Origin: CAZJGF01 sp964545665
GTDB taxonomy: Bacteria; Chloroflexota; Dehalococcoidia; GIF9; AB-539-J10
Reading direction: 5' to 3'
Assembly: GCA_964545665.1 (NCBI GenBank)
Contig: CAZJGF010000014.1
Coordinates: forward strand, 1-22,298
Length of the DNA: 22,298 nt
Part shown: piece after piece, positions 7,378 through 15,377 of the stretch
Numbering within the stretch: position 1 is the first letter of the stretch
How the letters are laid out: the number at the start of each line of letters is the position of its first letter
Notes under the pieces: model-generated
Database searches by the model: none
What the model saw: the letters and a program-made list of their open reading frames with translations, nothing else
Told to the model about the DNA's origin: nothing
Position numbers and translations under genes: made by a program

Positions 7378-8298
7378 ATGCTAGATCCGACTAAACTTCG
7401 ACTAATAACACTTAGTGAAAACACGGCTAAGTGGTTATGGCTGTGGGGGGAGTGGGGATTGAGCATTCTGATAGAGGCTGATGGTTTCAAGCTCCTATTT
7501 GATACAGGGCTTGGTTCCTCTACAGTTCATAACGCGGATGCTATGGCTGTTGACCTCACTACTGTAGACAAAATCGCTTTGAGTCACGGTCATATGGACC
7601 ATACCGGTGGACTGCGCGAAGTTCTGGAGAGGATGCGTTTAACTGTGGGGCGTTCTATTTTCTTGGAAAAAAGGCGCGGGGAGATAGAAATCATTGCGCA
7701 CCCGGAGGTGTGGGGTCCTAAGTTTATAAATCATCCTGGCGACCCAGAATATGATTTCCGCGGCATACCATTTCAGAAGATAGAGTTGGAAGAGAGGCAA
7801 GGTGCCCGCTTCGTTGAAAGCCGTGAACCAATTTGGATAACTGACGATATGGTCTGGAGCGGCGAGATTCCGATGCTTAATGACTATGAAAAGATTGTTG
7901 ATATCTGTTATCTCAAGGAGGGAGGGGGCAAGTATGTTGATGGGGATGCGAAATTCATCCCTGATCCACTTAACGATGATGCCGCCATTTACATAAAGAC
8001 AGAATTGGGACTAATCATTGTTTTGGGATGTGCCCATCACGGCACCATCAATACAATTCACCATGCTCAGAAGATTACTGGCATGGACGAAGTGCATATG
8101 ATTATTGGCGGGACTCACCTGGTAAAGGCTTCGGATTATCAGATGGAGTCGACCATCAGTGAGCTGAAGAGGATTGGTGTGCACAAGGTTGGAGTGTCTC
8201 ATTGTACCGGTTTGGAATCATCCGTCAAGCTGGCCTCGGCATTGGGTATGGATGTCTTCTTTTTCAACAATGCTGGCAACGTAATCATACCTCGCTGA
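7378..8298 (+). CDS. Metallo-beta-lactamase-fold hydrolase (COG1237-like)
   Basis: A 306-residue MBL-fold metalloprotein. The metal-binding motif SHGHMDHTGGL is at roughly residues 71-81, and the GCAHHGTINTI and GGTHL segments match the COG1237 group, often annotated 7,8-dihydropterin-6-methyl-4-(beta-D-ribofuranosyl)aminobenzene-5'-phosphate synthase. That name comes from methanopterin biosynthesis in an archaeal member, and bacterial homologues need not do this. The ATG at 7378 has only a weak upstream purine stretch; an in-frame GTG at 7372 is the alternative. Last gene of the + strand operon, convergent with korC. Confidence 0.8.
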   Translation: MLDPTKLRLITLSENTAKWLWLWGEWGLSILIEADGFKLLFDTGLGSSTVHNADAMAVDLTTVDKIALSHGHMDHTGGLREVLERMRLTVGRSIFLEKRRGEIEIIAHPEVWGPKFINHPGDPEYDFRGIPFQKIELEERQGARFVESREPIWITDDMVWSGEIPMLNDYEKIVDICYLKEGGGKYVDGDAKFIPDPLNDDAAIYIKTELGLIIVLGCAHHGTINTIHHAQKITGMDEVHMIIGGTHLVKASDYQMESTISELKRIGVHKVGVSHCTGLESSVKLASALGMDVFFFNNAGNVIIPR

Positions 8299-8362
8299 AT
8301 CTGAGGATATAGTCAAGTTCGCCTGAATGTCAGCACTGGGAGATACCAGCTAACTTGGACTC

Positions 8363-8428
8363 CTTCTTTCCTCATTCCAGAAAGAGCCCTAAGAAAGAAG
8401 TCTGGCCACTCTGCTCGTTACAGCCAGA
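8363..8428. terminator. Possible bidirectional terminator between convergent operons
   Basis: The gap between the two convergent operons holds two weak inverted repeats: CTTCTTTC (8363-8370) with GAAAGAAG (8393-8400), and TCTGGC (8401-8406) with GCCAGA (8423-8428). Loops are long and no clear T-run follows, so termination here rests mainly on position. Confidence 0.25.
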
Positions 8429-8430
8429 GC

Positions 8431-9003
8431 CTAAATCCTCGTGTCCTCCTCTTCGACTCTCTCAAAGCCGGATTTTCGAGTCTTAGTTATTTCTATACCT
8501 TCTCGAAAAGAAGAAAGATTTAACTCGAGAACATCCCCCTTAAAGCTTGAAGAGATGGAAGCTTCAACTGCGGAAGAGGGGATATATTTGCAGAGCTCGG
8601 TCAAAGCTCCTAGAGCTATCATGTTTGCCACCCTTATGTCATTGAATTTCTCCCGTGCTATTTCGGTGAAAGGAATTCTTAAGATTTTGCTCCATATCAC
8701 CTCTCTTACAAACTCGGAATCTACGACCAACAAGCCTTGCTCCTTAAGCTTTTCAAGATTTCTCTCATAGCCCTGCTGAGCCAAAAGCAGCAGCAGGTCA
8801 AAGCCCAAAATACCGGGATAGTCTATTTCCTCATCGCTTACAACCAGGTTGGATTCTGCCTTTCCACCTCTTACTGCTGTGTCGTAACTTTCAGTTTGAG
8901 CTACAAATATTCCTTCTCTTAGAGCCACCGCCTCAGCCAGTATAGTGCCCATAAGCACTATCCCTTGTCCCCCACTCCCTACAATTCCTATCTCATACCG
9001 CAC
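8431..9003 (-). CDS. korC: 2-oxoacid:ferredoxin oxidoreductase, gamma subunit
   Basis: Gamma subunit (190 residues) of a 2-oxoacid:ferredoxin oxidoreductase, cytoplasmic. The N-terminus has the family GIVGSGGQGIVLMG motif, followed by ESYDTAVRGGKAESNLVVSD, both characteristic of the catalytic gamma domain that binds CoA. It starts with GTG at 9003, overlapping the end of korB by 11 bases, so translation is probably coupled. Last gene of the operon. The substrate (2-oxoglutarate rather than pyruvate or branched-chain acids) is inferred from the sucD tail upstream of korD. Confidence 0.88.
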   Translation of the reverse strand: MRYEIGIVGSGGQGIVLMGTILAEAVALREGIFVAQTESYDTAVRGGKAESNLVVSDEEIDYPGILGFDLLLLLAQQGYERNLEKLKEQGLLVVDSEFVREVIWSKILRIPFTEIAREKFNDIRVANMIALGALTELCKYIPSSAVEASISSSFKGDVLELNLSSFREGIEITKTRKSGFERVEEEDTRI

Positions 9004-9832
9004 CGACCTGCTCCTTTAGGCATTCCCTCAAACTTTCTAACCTTTCCTGATAGGTTGGAGCTTCCTTATCAACTAGTACCCCTATCCTTATTTTGCCTTG
9101 AAGTTCCTCTTCGCTGAGTCCTTTTGCTTTCTCGACAGTCACTGTATTGTCCCTCTGCCACTCCATCATCTCCACCGCTGAGCTTAAGCCTGCTCGCCTT
9201 CCGTATTGAACGGGACATTGGGAAATGATTTCCAGAACGCCAAATCCTCTTTTCTTAAGGGCTTTGCCGATAAGCTTTTCCATAGGCTTGACGTGATAAA
9301 CTGCAGACCTGGCTATAAAAACGGCTCCCGCCCCTTCGGCAAGCTTACATATATCGAAGGGACTCTCCAAGTTTCCGTAAGGGCAGGTGGCGGTTTTCAT
9401 CTCAAGCGGAGTGGTGGGTGAAAGCTGACCTCCTGTCATTCCGTAAACATTGTTATTGATCACGATAGCAGTGATTTCAATATTTCGTCTCGCCGCGTGA
9501 ATGAAGTGATTTCCACCTATAGCCACGGCATCTCCATCACCCATGATGACGATGACCTTGAGCTCCGGCTTTACCAGCTTTATTCCGGTGGCGAAAGTTA
9601 ATGCCCTACCATGAGTGGCATGTAAGGTATTGAAGTCGACATAGGTGCTAATCCTTCCTGAGCACCCTATTCCAGAGACGAGCACAATCTGGTCTTTAGT
9701 GTAGCCGCTGTTGTCAATCGCCCTTAACAGAGCTCCCAGGAAAATCCCGACCCCACATCCCGGGCACCACAGAGACGGGAATCTCTTGGTAGTGCGGAGG
9801 TAATCATAAATAGTGTGCCTTCTTTCAGCCAT
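8993..9832 (-). CDS. korB: 2-oxoacid:ferredoxin oxidoreductase, beta (TPP-binding) subunit
   Basis: The thiamine-diphosphate-binding subunit (279 residues). WCPGCGVG is at the N-terminus (about residues 22-29), and the TPP/Mg motif begins MGDGDAVAIGG and ends about 30 residues later in INNNVYGMTGGQ. It decarboxylates the 2-oxoacid and passes electrons to ferredoxin through the delta subunit; in the reductive direction it fixes CO2 onto an acyl-CoA. ATG at 9832 has GAGGAG upstream and overlaps the end of korA by eight bases. The length matches the four-subunit Kor/Vor class rather than fused pyruvate enzymes. Confidence 0.9.
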   Translation of the reverse strand: MAERRHTIYDYLRTTKRFPSLWCPGCGVGIFLGALLRAIDNSGYTKDQIVLVSGIGCSGRISTYVDFNTLHATHGRALTFATGIKLVKPELKVIVIMGDGDAVAIGGNHFIHAARRNIEITAIVINNNVYGMTGGQLSPTTPLEMKTATCPYGNLESPFDICKLAEGAGAVFIARSAVYHVKPMEKLIGKALKKRGFGVLEIISQCPVQYGRRAGLSSAVEMMEWQRDNTVTVEKAKGLSEEELQGKIRIGVLVDKEAPTYQERLESLRECLKEQVGAV

Positions 9833-10958
9833 ATAGCTCCTCTATTTTGCCCAGTATCTCCTGGGGAGTCATAGGTGCGTGAGCCACTTTGTTCAAGGTC
9901 TCAACGCGACACCTTCCTTGATTTACGCGCTTTACCTCTCGAGATATCTGTCCCATGTTCATTTCTGGGACCAAAATTGTGGTCGAGCTTTCCATCAATT
10001 GTGTTACCTTCCGGCGCATGAAAGGAAAGAGTATCAGAAGTTTTAGAAGCCCTACCTTCATCCCTCTGGCTCTTGCCTCTTTGACCGCTCTCAAGGCAGC
10101 TCGGGCAACCGAGCCAAAAGCGATGATATTTAGGGTCGAATCCTCAGTGTAGTATGTCTCCCCCCATTGAAGCTCATCAAAATCCCGGGAGATTTTGTGG
10201 AAAAGCCTTTTTATGAAAGGCTCTACTTCATCCGTTCTGGTAGTGGGGTAACCTCTTTCGTCATGAACGAGCCCGGTCACGTGAAATCTATATCCATCCC
10301 CAAACGATGGCATCGCTGGCACTCCTGTTCCCGGGTCTCTATAAGGGACAAACCACTCCGGCGGTTCGGTGGGTTTAGGCCTTTCCACAAGCTCTATCTC
10401 ATCTGGAGAGGGCAAGAAGGCTTTTTCCCTCATATGGGCTATCATTTCATCTGCTAACACTATTACAGGGGTTCGGTATTTTTCTGAGAGGTTAAAGGCT
10501 TCTATCGTAAGCTTGAAACACTCCACCACTGAAGAAGGTGCCAGGACAATAATAGGATGGTCGCCATGAGCTCCCCAGCGAGCCTGCATGACATCGCCCT
10601 GGGAAGGGTGAGTTGGGACTCCGGTGCTTGGTCCCCCTCGCATAACGTTGATCACAACGCAAGGGACTTCGGCTATGGAAGCAAAACTTATATGTTCCTG
10701 CATTAAGGAAAAACCCGGCCCGCTTGTTGCCGTCATAGCCTTAGCCCCAGCCAAAGAAGCCCCGATAACTGCCCCCAGACTTGCTATCTCATCTTCCATT
10801 TGAATAAAAATCCCTCCCAAGCGCGGGAGTTCGTAAGCCATTCCATGGGTTATTTCCGAAGCGGGGGTGATGGGGTAGCCAGCGAAGAACGTACAGCCAG
10901 CCGCCAGGGCCCCTTTCACGCAAGCTTCATTCCCTTGAAGCAACTCTGTTCTCATCAT
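9825..10958 (-). CDS. korA: 2-oxoacid:ferredoxin oxidoreductase, alpha subunit
   Basis: Alpha subunit, 377 residues, with FFAGYPITPASEI near the N-terminus (about residues 24-36) and TATSGPGFSLMQE at about 77-89, the standard pyrimidine-domain signatures of this family; GGPSTGVPT follows. In many members the gamma domain is fused at the N-terminus; here it is separate (korC). The start is ATG-ATG at 10958/10955, overlapping korD by about 30 bases, so the two are coupled. Substrate is probably 2-oxoglutarate from gene context. Confidence 0.9.
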   Translation of the reverse strand: MMRTELLQGNEACVKGALAAGCTFFAGYPITPASEITHGMAYELPRLGGIFIQMEDEIASLGAVIGASLAGAKAMTATSGPGFSLMQEHISFASIAEVPCVVINVMRGGPSTGVPTHPSQGDVMQARWGAHGDHPIIVLAPSSVVECFKLTIEAFNLSEKYRTPVIVLADEMIAHMREKAFLPSPDEIELVERPKPTEPPEWFVPYRDPGTGVPAMPSFGDGYRFHVTGLVHDERGYPTTRTDEVEPFIKRLFHKISRDFDELQWGETYYTEDSTLNIIAFGSVARAALRAVKEARARGMKVGLLKLLILFPFMRRKVTQLMESSTTILVPEMNMGQISREVKRVNQGRCRVETLNKVAHAPMTPQEILGKIEELYG

Positions 10959-11148
10959 GGTCCACTACTATGGCAAAATCGGGGCATAGAAGTTCACAAA
11001 GGCCACATCCGGTACAGGTTTTAGTGTCCTTAAGGGAGGGATAGCCATCTTCATCTGCTTCCAGGGCCTTTTTAGGGCAAAAGGCAATGCAAATCCCGCA
11101 TTTTTTGCACCAGTTTTTATATATCTTTACTTCCTTGGGTGAAGACAT
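10927..11148 (-). CDS. korD: 2-oxoacid:ferredoxin oxidoreductase, delta (ferredoxin) subunit
   Basis: Small ferredoxin subunit of about 73 residues with two 4Fe-4S motifs, CKKCGICIAFCPK and CTGCGLCELLCPDFAI. It relays electrons from the TPP site to free ferredoxin. ATG at 11148 gives the normal N-terminus (MSSPKEVKIYKNW). The frame stays open upstream to a TTG at 11229, but the extra 27 residues look untypical. The ribosome-binding site is poor (AAAGGG ~18 bases upstream), so translation may depend on re-initiation after the sucD stop 82 bases upstream. Confidence 0.85.
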   Translation of the reverse strand: MSSPKEVKIYKNWCKKCGICIAFCPKKALEADEDGYPSLKDTKTCTGCGLCELLCPDFAIVVDHDENRVASRE

Positions 11149-11230
11149 AATGTCACGCTTGCGGCGCCCTTTAACGTAGCATATCTCAGTGATAAAGGCA
11201 AAACCTTGAGCAGAGCCAGCAAGGAGCAAC

Positions 11231-11329
11231 TCACGCCTTTTCGAGCACTCTCCTGGTGGTCAAACCGATTTCACCGGGACTCTCAACGACGGTTACCCCG
11301 GCAGCCTCCCTAATGGCATCGAAGGCAAA
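11231..11329 (-). pseudogene. sucD: 3' remnant of sucD (succinyl-CoA synthetase alpha)
   Basis: Reading the minus strand toward the TGA at 11231-11233 gives about 32 residues including DAIREAAGVTVVESPGEIG and ending in VLEKA. This matches, by eye, the extreme C-terminus of SucD (E. coli ends [25 protein letters not shown]). Upstream of about 11329 the similarity stops and unrelated sequence begins, so all but the tail of the ~290-residue gene is missing. In many anaerobes sucCD precedes korDABC; this tail shows the kor genes once had that arrangement. The fragment is probably not translated usefully. Confidence 0.7.
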
Positions 11330-11380
11330 GGAGTAAGCAGACCAGCAGGCGAGGTGGGCGTATGGCTGGATTCACCGATG
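11324..11380 (+). pseudogene. Relic fragment of a fumarate reductase-type flavoprotein gene
   Basis: These 57 bases match 2945-3001 of the intact flavoprotein gene at 48 of 57 positions, including an exact 18-base run TGGCTGGATTCACCGATG. The encoded peptide GKGVSRPAGEVGVWLDSPM matches the intact protein at 16 of 19 residues, and four of the nine base changes are silent, as expected if a paralogue diverged under selection before it was broken. Similarity ends sharply on both sides: into the sucD tail on the left, and 14 bases before the toxin stop codon on the right. Confidence 0.75.
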
Positions 11381-11394
11381 TATGCCACCTCGAT

Positions 11395-11736
11395 TCAACT
11401 TAGACTTAACGCAATGCGTAGATTGTCATCTACAGCTTCCATATCAGCTTTGGACATAATTCCAAGTTTGCGGGTGATCATGCCCTGCTTCATGGTCCTT
11501 ATGATACCGGTCACTACTGACGGAAAGAGTAAGCCAGCATCTTCCCAATCCTTGATGAGATGGTCGTCAACTAATATCCTGTCAGTCCTGCTAGTTATGG
11601 CAGCGGTAATAGTCTCTTGGCGACTTTTATGGTAAGTATCTGAACTTACGATGACCGCAGGGCGTCGTCTTTCTCCAGTTTCATCGGAAAAGACAAAACT
11701 GACGAGGACAACATCTCCCCGGCTATATCCGGTCAT
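11395..11736 (-). CDS. MazF/PemK-family toxin
   Basis: Endoribonuclease toxin of the MazF/PemK family, about 113 residues. The start MTGYSRGDVVLVSF, then RRRPAVIVSSD and the TSRTDR segment, are family hallmarks; members cleave mRNA to slow growth. ATG at 11736 is preferred because AAAAGG is nine bases upstream; an in-frame ATG at 11745 sits directly on that AAGG. It overlaps the upstream HTH gene by 14 bases, a typical coupled antitoxin-toxin layout. It lies between the broken sucD/flavoprotein junction and the CRISPR locus and was probably acquired. Confidence 0.85.
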   Translation of the reverse strand: MTGYSRGDVVLVSFVFSDETGERRRPAVIVSSDTYHKSRQETITAAITSRTDRILVDDHLIKDWEDAGLLFPSVVTGIIRTMKQGMITRKLGIMSKADMEAVDDNLRIALSLS

Positions 11737-12004
11737 AGGCTGCATCCTTTTCGTTGTCCCAGATTTCTGCCAGCACCGGGTCAGCCCTTGCTGTTAGTAC
11801 TAAGATGTTCTCTAAGTTCTTAGCATCTTCACCTGTCCAGGGCACCTTATCCAAATCTTCTTTGCGAAAGCGGCGATGACGCTCCCGACCAATGCGATAA
11901 GCAGGTAATCTTCCCTCTTGAGTCAGTTTATAGATGGTTCTTTTGGAAACACAAAGGTATTGAGCAGCCTCCTCGACTGTGAACCATTCCTTCGTAATTA
12001 CCAT
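11723..12004 (-). CDS. Excisionase-type HTH protein, probable antitoxin/regulator
   Basis: A 93-residue protein with an N-terminal MerR/excisionase-type helix-turn-helix: FTVEEAAQYLCVSKRTIYKL, then EGRLPAYRIG and a basic HRRFRKEDL recognition wing. The C-terminal ~35 residues (LENILVLTARADPVLAEIW) are the part likely to bind the toxin. It precedes and overlaps the MazF-like gene, so it most likely neutralises the toxin and represses the pair, though such fold genes can also be excisionases of mobile elements. ATG at 12004 has an excellent TAGGAGGT upstream. Confidence 0.75.
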   Translation of the reverse strand: MVITKEWFTVEEAAQYLCVSKRTIYKLTQEGRLPAYRIGRERHRRFRKEDLDKVPWTGEDAKNLENILVLTARADPVLAEIWDNEKDAAYDRI

Positions 12005-12054
12005 TGGATATACCTCCTACAGCTAAGTGTGGGATCATTATTTAAGTTTGTCTT

Positions 12055-12060
12055 ATTCTA
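12055..12060 (-). promoter_or_regulatory. Candidate promoter of the toxin-antitoxin module
   Basis: On the minus strand an extended -10, TGCTAGAAT (TAGAAT at 12060-12055), lies about 50 bases before the HTH start codon. The -35 is weak (TTGCGT, 18 bases away). It is the best-looking minus-strand promoter here, and read-through from it could also reach korDABC. Confidence 0.35.
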
Positions 12061-12457
12061 GCACTTGCAGGCAAATAGACGCAACACAAACTGGGCTGGA
12101 ACTTCAATTGAAGTAACTGGTACTCAGCCGAGTGCAAATTGGCTCTCAACAATTCTGACAATTGTTTAGCTGTCCAGTAACCAGGGATAGCTACTGTGGA
12201 AACTTTGAGACGAAATACGGGATGGTGGCTGCTGATGTGGCTAGGATTCAAGTTGCTTCCGCAAGACCCACTACAGAAGGCCAACTTGCCCATGTCCTGC
12301 TTCTTCTGAATAATGTGACGTATTGTGCAGCCTACTTCAAAGATAGGGAGTTATGTGCTACCATTCAATAAGTGCTTTTGAGTTCCTGCATTAGCAGGGC
12401 ACGTCAACATTGACAATCCGTCTGGGCTGAAGGAAAACAGTAAATTCGGGCATAGGC
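12061..12457. other. Gene-free stretch between the toxin-antitoxin module and cas10
   Basis: Between the divergent HTH gene and cas10 there are about 468 bases with no convincing gene. Short open frames occur on both strands (+ 12162-12371, - 12042-12293) but lack ribosome sites and recognisable domains. A TTGACA at 12410-12415 could be a -35 for the cas operon, but no good -10 lies 16-19 bases from it. The region should hold the cas promoter, which cannot be placed precisely. Confidence 0.5.
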
Positions 12458-12472
12458 AGGAAGGTGGGTTAG

Positions 12473-14878
12473 TTGGAACCAACGGAATATCAGACCGTCA
12501 TCCTTGCAGCCTTCTTACACGACATAGGTAAATTTCTGGGACGTGGGGATTTCAAGATTCTCGACAAAGGTCAACATCCAGGGTTTTCGTCAACTTTCAT
12601 CAGTGCCCACGTTGGCTTATTCTCAAAAATAGCAGATGTACCGCTGTTGAAGGAACTGGTTCAGAAACACCACGAAAACAGCCGAGCTTTCCCGCCTGAA
12701 TACTTGGTTCAAAGCATCGAGGACAGTCACACCAGGACACTAGCTACGCTGGTAAGCAAAGCCGACAATCTGGCTTCTTCGGAGCGTGGAGAGGCTAGTG
12801 AACAGTATCAGGACTACAAAGCAACCCCGCTCTGTTCGGTGATTGAACGTCTTGATAGAGAAACTGACATCGGCTTGCGTCTCCGTTTCCATCCCAATCC
12901 CCTCCCACCTGCTGCTATAAACATGCGTACGGCTATTTTCCCCGCGGAATTTGCGGAATACCAGCCCGGAGAGATGAACAAACTGCTCGAATCGTTTGGA
13001 CGCAGTTTCAGTAAGTTCATCAAAGATTCTGGAAACGGATACCTTGATTTTGAGTGTTTTTCTAACCATTTGACTAACCTGGTATATACACATACCTGGT
13101 GCATACCAAGTAACACACAGGAGAAAGTCCCTGATGTATCGTTATTTGACCATCTGAAAACTACGGCAGCGATCGCCGCTTGTTTGTACCAATACCATTT
13201 GCAGACAAACTCACTAGACGAGAAGTCCGTAAAAAGGACTGAGACACCACGTTTTTTGCTGGTGGTCGGCGATATCTCGGGCATACAGCAGTACATCTTC
13301 GGTATCACCAGCGCTGCTGGCGGAGTTGCCCGCAAGCTCAGGGCACGCTCCCTGTTCGTGCAGCTTTGCAGTGAGGTGGCAGCACATAAAGTCTTACACA
13401 GGCTGGAGTTGCCATTGTGGAACATGCTCATGAATTCTGGAGGCAACTTCTATCTTCTGGTGCCTAACCTGCCCCAGGTTGTATCAACTCTTGAGGAAAT
13501 CCAGGAGGAAATCGATATGTGGTTCATGCAGACAATGAACGGTGAGTTGGCCCTCAATCTGGCATGGCATCCTTTCGGGGACGATGGTTTCAAGCCTGCA
13601 GACAAACCGGACAGCGGCTTCAGCAGCGTGGTTTCGGATGTCAAGACCATCCTCAGCCTTAAGAAGCAGCGGCGATTTGCTGGCATCATACAAAAAGGGG
13701 GTTCATGGCGGGCAGATGATTTTGTTGTGGACGTTTCCTATGAGGGTAGAAGTGCCTGCGCGTCATGTCACAAATTCCCCGGCGTGATAGCTACCGCTGA
13801 TGGGGCAGTCTGCATTGACTGCAGTAGGCAAAGTGAGGTGGGGGCAAATTTACCAAAGGCGAATACCGTCTGGTTTTTCGATAACCCCGGGGCCGGCAAA
13901 TTGCCAATTTTGGGCTATTCTGTCTCCATTGGGGGCCAGCCGCTAGGGAGCGAAAGGCCTTATCTGGCAATGAAACTGAACGATACTGACCTTACGGACC
14001 TGTCAAGCTGGTCTGCCGCCTCGAAATACCTGGCAACCCATGTAGCGCGGAGCTATGACGGGGTTCTAACTTTCGGGGAAATTGCCAACGCGGCTGATGG
14101 GCAGAAACTTCTCGGCTTCCTAAAAGCCGATGTTGACTGGCTGGGGGAGCTTTTTATCTTTGGCTTAAAACGAAAGAATGTGTCGTTCGATACCATATCA
14201 CGTCAGGCAACGCTCAGCCGACTTCTGGATATGTTCTTCACGGGCTGGCTGGAAAGCCTGCTGAACTCTGAATTCAAAAACTGCTACACGGTCTTCTCAG
14301 GCGGTGATGATTTATTTTTCGTCGGGCCATGGAACGAAATCATCTCTTTGGCAGGCAGGATACAGGCTGACTTCACCGAGTTCACCGGTAATCCACAGCT
14401 CACTATGTCAGCCGGCATCGCTATAACCAAGCCCGATTATCCCATAGCCAGGGCTGCTGATCTGGTTGAAGCGGAACTGAAAAAGTCCAAAAACCGCGAG
14501 GGGAAAGCCAGCATAACATATTGGGGAACTACTCTTAAATGGCCTGACTGGGCAAAGGTCAAGGCAGAGTGGGACTTCCTGCGGCCGATTACAGCAGCCC
14601 CATCCCAGGTTCCTTCTGCTTTCTTATACAACATGCTGGCATTCGCTGAGATGTGGCAGCGGTACCGGCAGGAGAATGATATACTTGGGCTTCGTTTTCA
14701 CCCGCTGCTATGCTACAGTGTCAGTCGCAATCTAGACCCAAATAAAAACCGGGAACTGTATCAATGGGTGGAAAGGATTCTCAAGTGGCCGCCACAGGAA
14801 TCAGAGAAAATGGTTTTGGATAATCTGGGGCTGATAACTACCCTGTGTCTATATAGTAGGCGAGGAGGTGAAGGATGA
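12473..14878 (+). CDS. cas10: Cas10/Csm1, large subunit of type III-A effector
   Basis: Multidomain 801-residue signature protein of type III CRISPR systems. N-terminal HD nuclease motif H16-D17 (LHDIGKF), which cuts ssDNA near the transcript; first palm domain with GDISGIQQYIFG at about residue 265; zinc ribbon C429/C432 and C447/C450; second palm with the cyclase motif G610-G611-D612-D613, which makes cyclic oligoadenylates when target RNA is bound. Both catalytic sites look intact. The start is TTG at 12473, five bases after AAGGTGG; no ATG gives the expected N-terminus. It overlaps csm2 by four bases (ATGA). First gene of the cas operon. Confidence 0.95.
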   Translation: MEPTEYQTVILAAFLHDIGKFLGRGDFKILDKGQHPGFSSTFISAHVGLFSKIADVPLLKELVQKHHENSRAFPPEYLVQSIEDSHTRTLATLVSKADNLASSERGEASEQYQDYKATPLCSVIERLDRETDIGLRLRFHPNPLPPAAINMRTAIFPAEFAEYQPGEMNKLLESFGRSFSKFIKDSGNGYLDFECFSNHLTNLVYTHTWCIPSNTQEKVPDVSLFDHLKTTAAIAACLYQYHLQTNSLDEKSVKRTETPRFLLVVGDISGIQQYIFGITSAAGGVARKLRARSLFVQLCSEVAAHKVLHRLELPLWNMLMNSGGNFYLLVPNLPQVVSTLEEIQEEIDMWFMQTMNGELALNLAWHPFGDDGFKPADKPDSGFSSVVSDVKTILSLKKQRRFAGIIQKGGSWRADDFVVDVSYEGRSACASCHKFPGVIATADGAVCIDCSRQSEVGANLPKANTVWFFDNPGAGKLPILGYSVSIGGQPLGSERPYLAMKLNDTDLTDLSSWSAASKYLATHVARSYDGVLTFGEIANAADGQKLLGFLKADVDWLGELFIFGLKRKNVSFDTISRQATLSRLLDMFFTGWLESLLNSEFKNCYTVFSGGDDLFFVGPWNEIISLAGRIQADFTEFTGNPQLTMSAGIAITKPDYPIARAADLVEAELKKSKNREGKASITYWGTTLKWPDWAKVKAEWDFLRPITAAPSQVPSAFLYNMLAFAEMWQRYRQENDILGLRFHPLLCYSVSRNLDPNKNRELYQWVERILKWPPQESEKMVLDNLGLITTLCLYSRRGGEG

Positions 14879-15342
14879 CTTTTGAGCACGGCAGGCAAAG
14901 ACTCCAACCAAGAGGTGGGGGAATTCCACCGATGAGAAACTCAATGCAGTACAAGCCTGGCCTACCACTAGACTACCTGAAAAACGGATATTTTGACCAA
15001 AATGGTAATCCGCTGCCAGAGATAATAATAGAGTGGCCACAACATATAGCTGCGCAGTTAGATGGTGCACGCATGGCTCCGGCACAATTAAGGAACTTCT
15101 TCAGCGAAGTACGGCGTATAGAGGGGCAACTCAGTGCTGGCCAAAATTTCGAAGCCTTGCGGGGTCGCATACTTCAACTAGATGCCTACGCAGCAAACGC
15201 AGTAAAGAAAGATAATGCGCCACTCCTTTTTAAACAATTCATCGAGCAGAATCTGAAGTGGGTGGTCAAAGACAAGAAATCGTTTCTTAAAGGGTTTATG
15301 CCCCACTTCGAGAGCGTGGTAGCTTATTTCCCTAAAAAGTAG
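14875..15342 (+). CDS. csm2: Csm2, small subunit of type III-A effector
   Basis: Helical small subunit, 155 residues, that lines the inner filament of the Csm complex and contacts target RNA. The C-terminal two thirds show the family pattern: RNFFSEVRRIEGQL, LQLDAYAANAVKK and a lysine-rich end (KDKKSFLKGFMPHFESVVAYF). The first ~45 residues are a longer, less ordered extension with a proline/glycine-rich segment. ATG overlaps the cas10 stop by four bases, with GGAGG upstream. Confidence 0.88.
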   Translation: MTFEHGRQRLQPRGGGIPPMRNSMQYKPGLPLDYLKNGYFDQNGNPLPEIIIEWPQHIAAQLDGARMAPAQLRNFFSEVRRIEGQLSAGQNFEALRGRILQLDAYAANAVKKDNAPLLFKQFIEQNLKWVVKDKKSFLKGFMPHFESVVAYFPKK

Positions 15343-15377
15343 TAGGCCGTTGGGCAAAATAATCAAGGAGGTGAGGA

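Noticed and set aside
8441..8922. Plus-strand ORFs opposite korC
   Set aside because: Both are antisense shadows of the well-supported gamma subunit gene, without recognisable domains.
11354..11635. A 93-residue + strand ORF starting MGVWLDSPM
   Set aside because: Only its first residues belong to the flavoprotein relic; the rest is antisense to the MazF-like gene.
12042..12371. Two short open frames (83 aa on the - strand, 69 aa on the + strand) in the gap before cas10
   Set aside because: They overlap one another, lack ribosome sites and show no recognisable domain or clear protein-like composition.
12410..12446. TTGACA at 12410 as the -35 of a cas operon promoter
   Set aside because: The nearest -10-like hexamer (TAAATT at 12441) is 25 bases away, and nothing acceptable lies at 16-19 bases.
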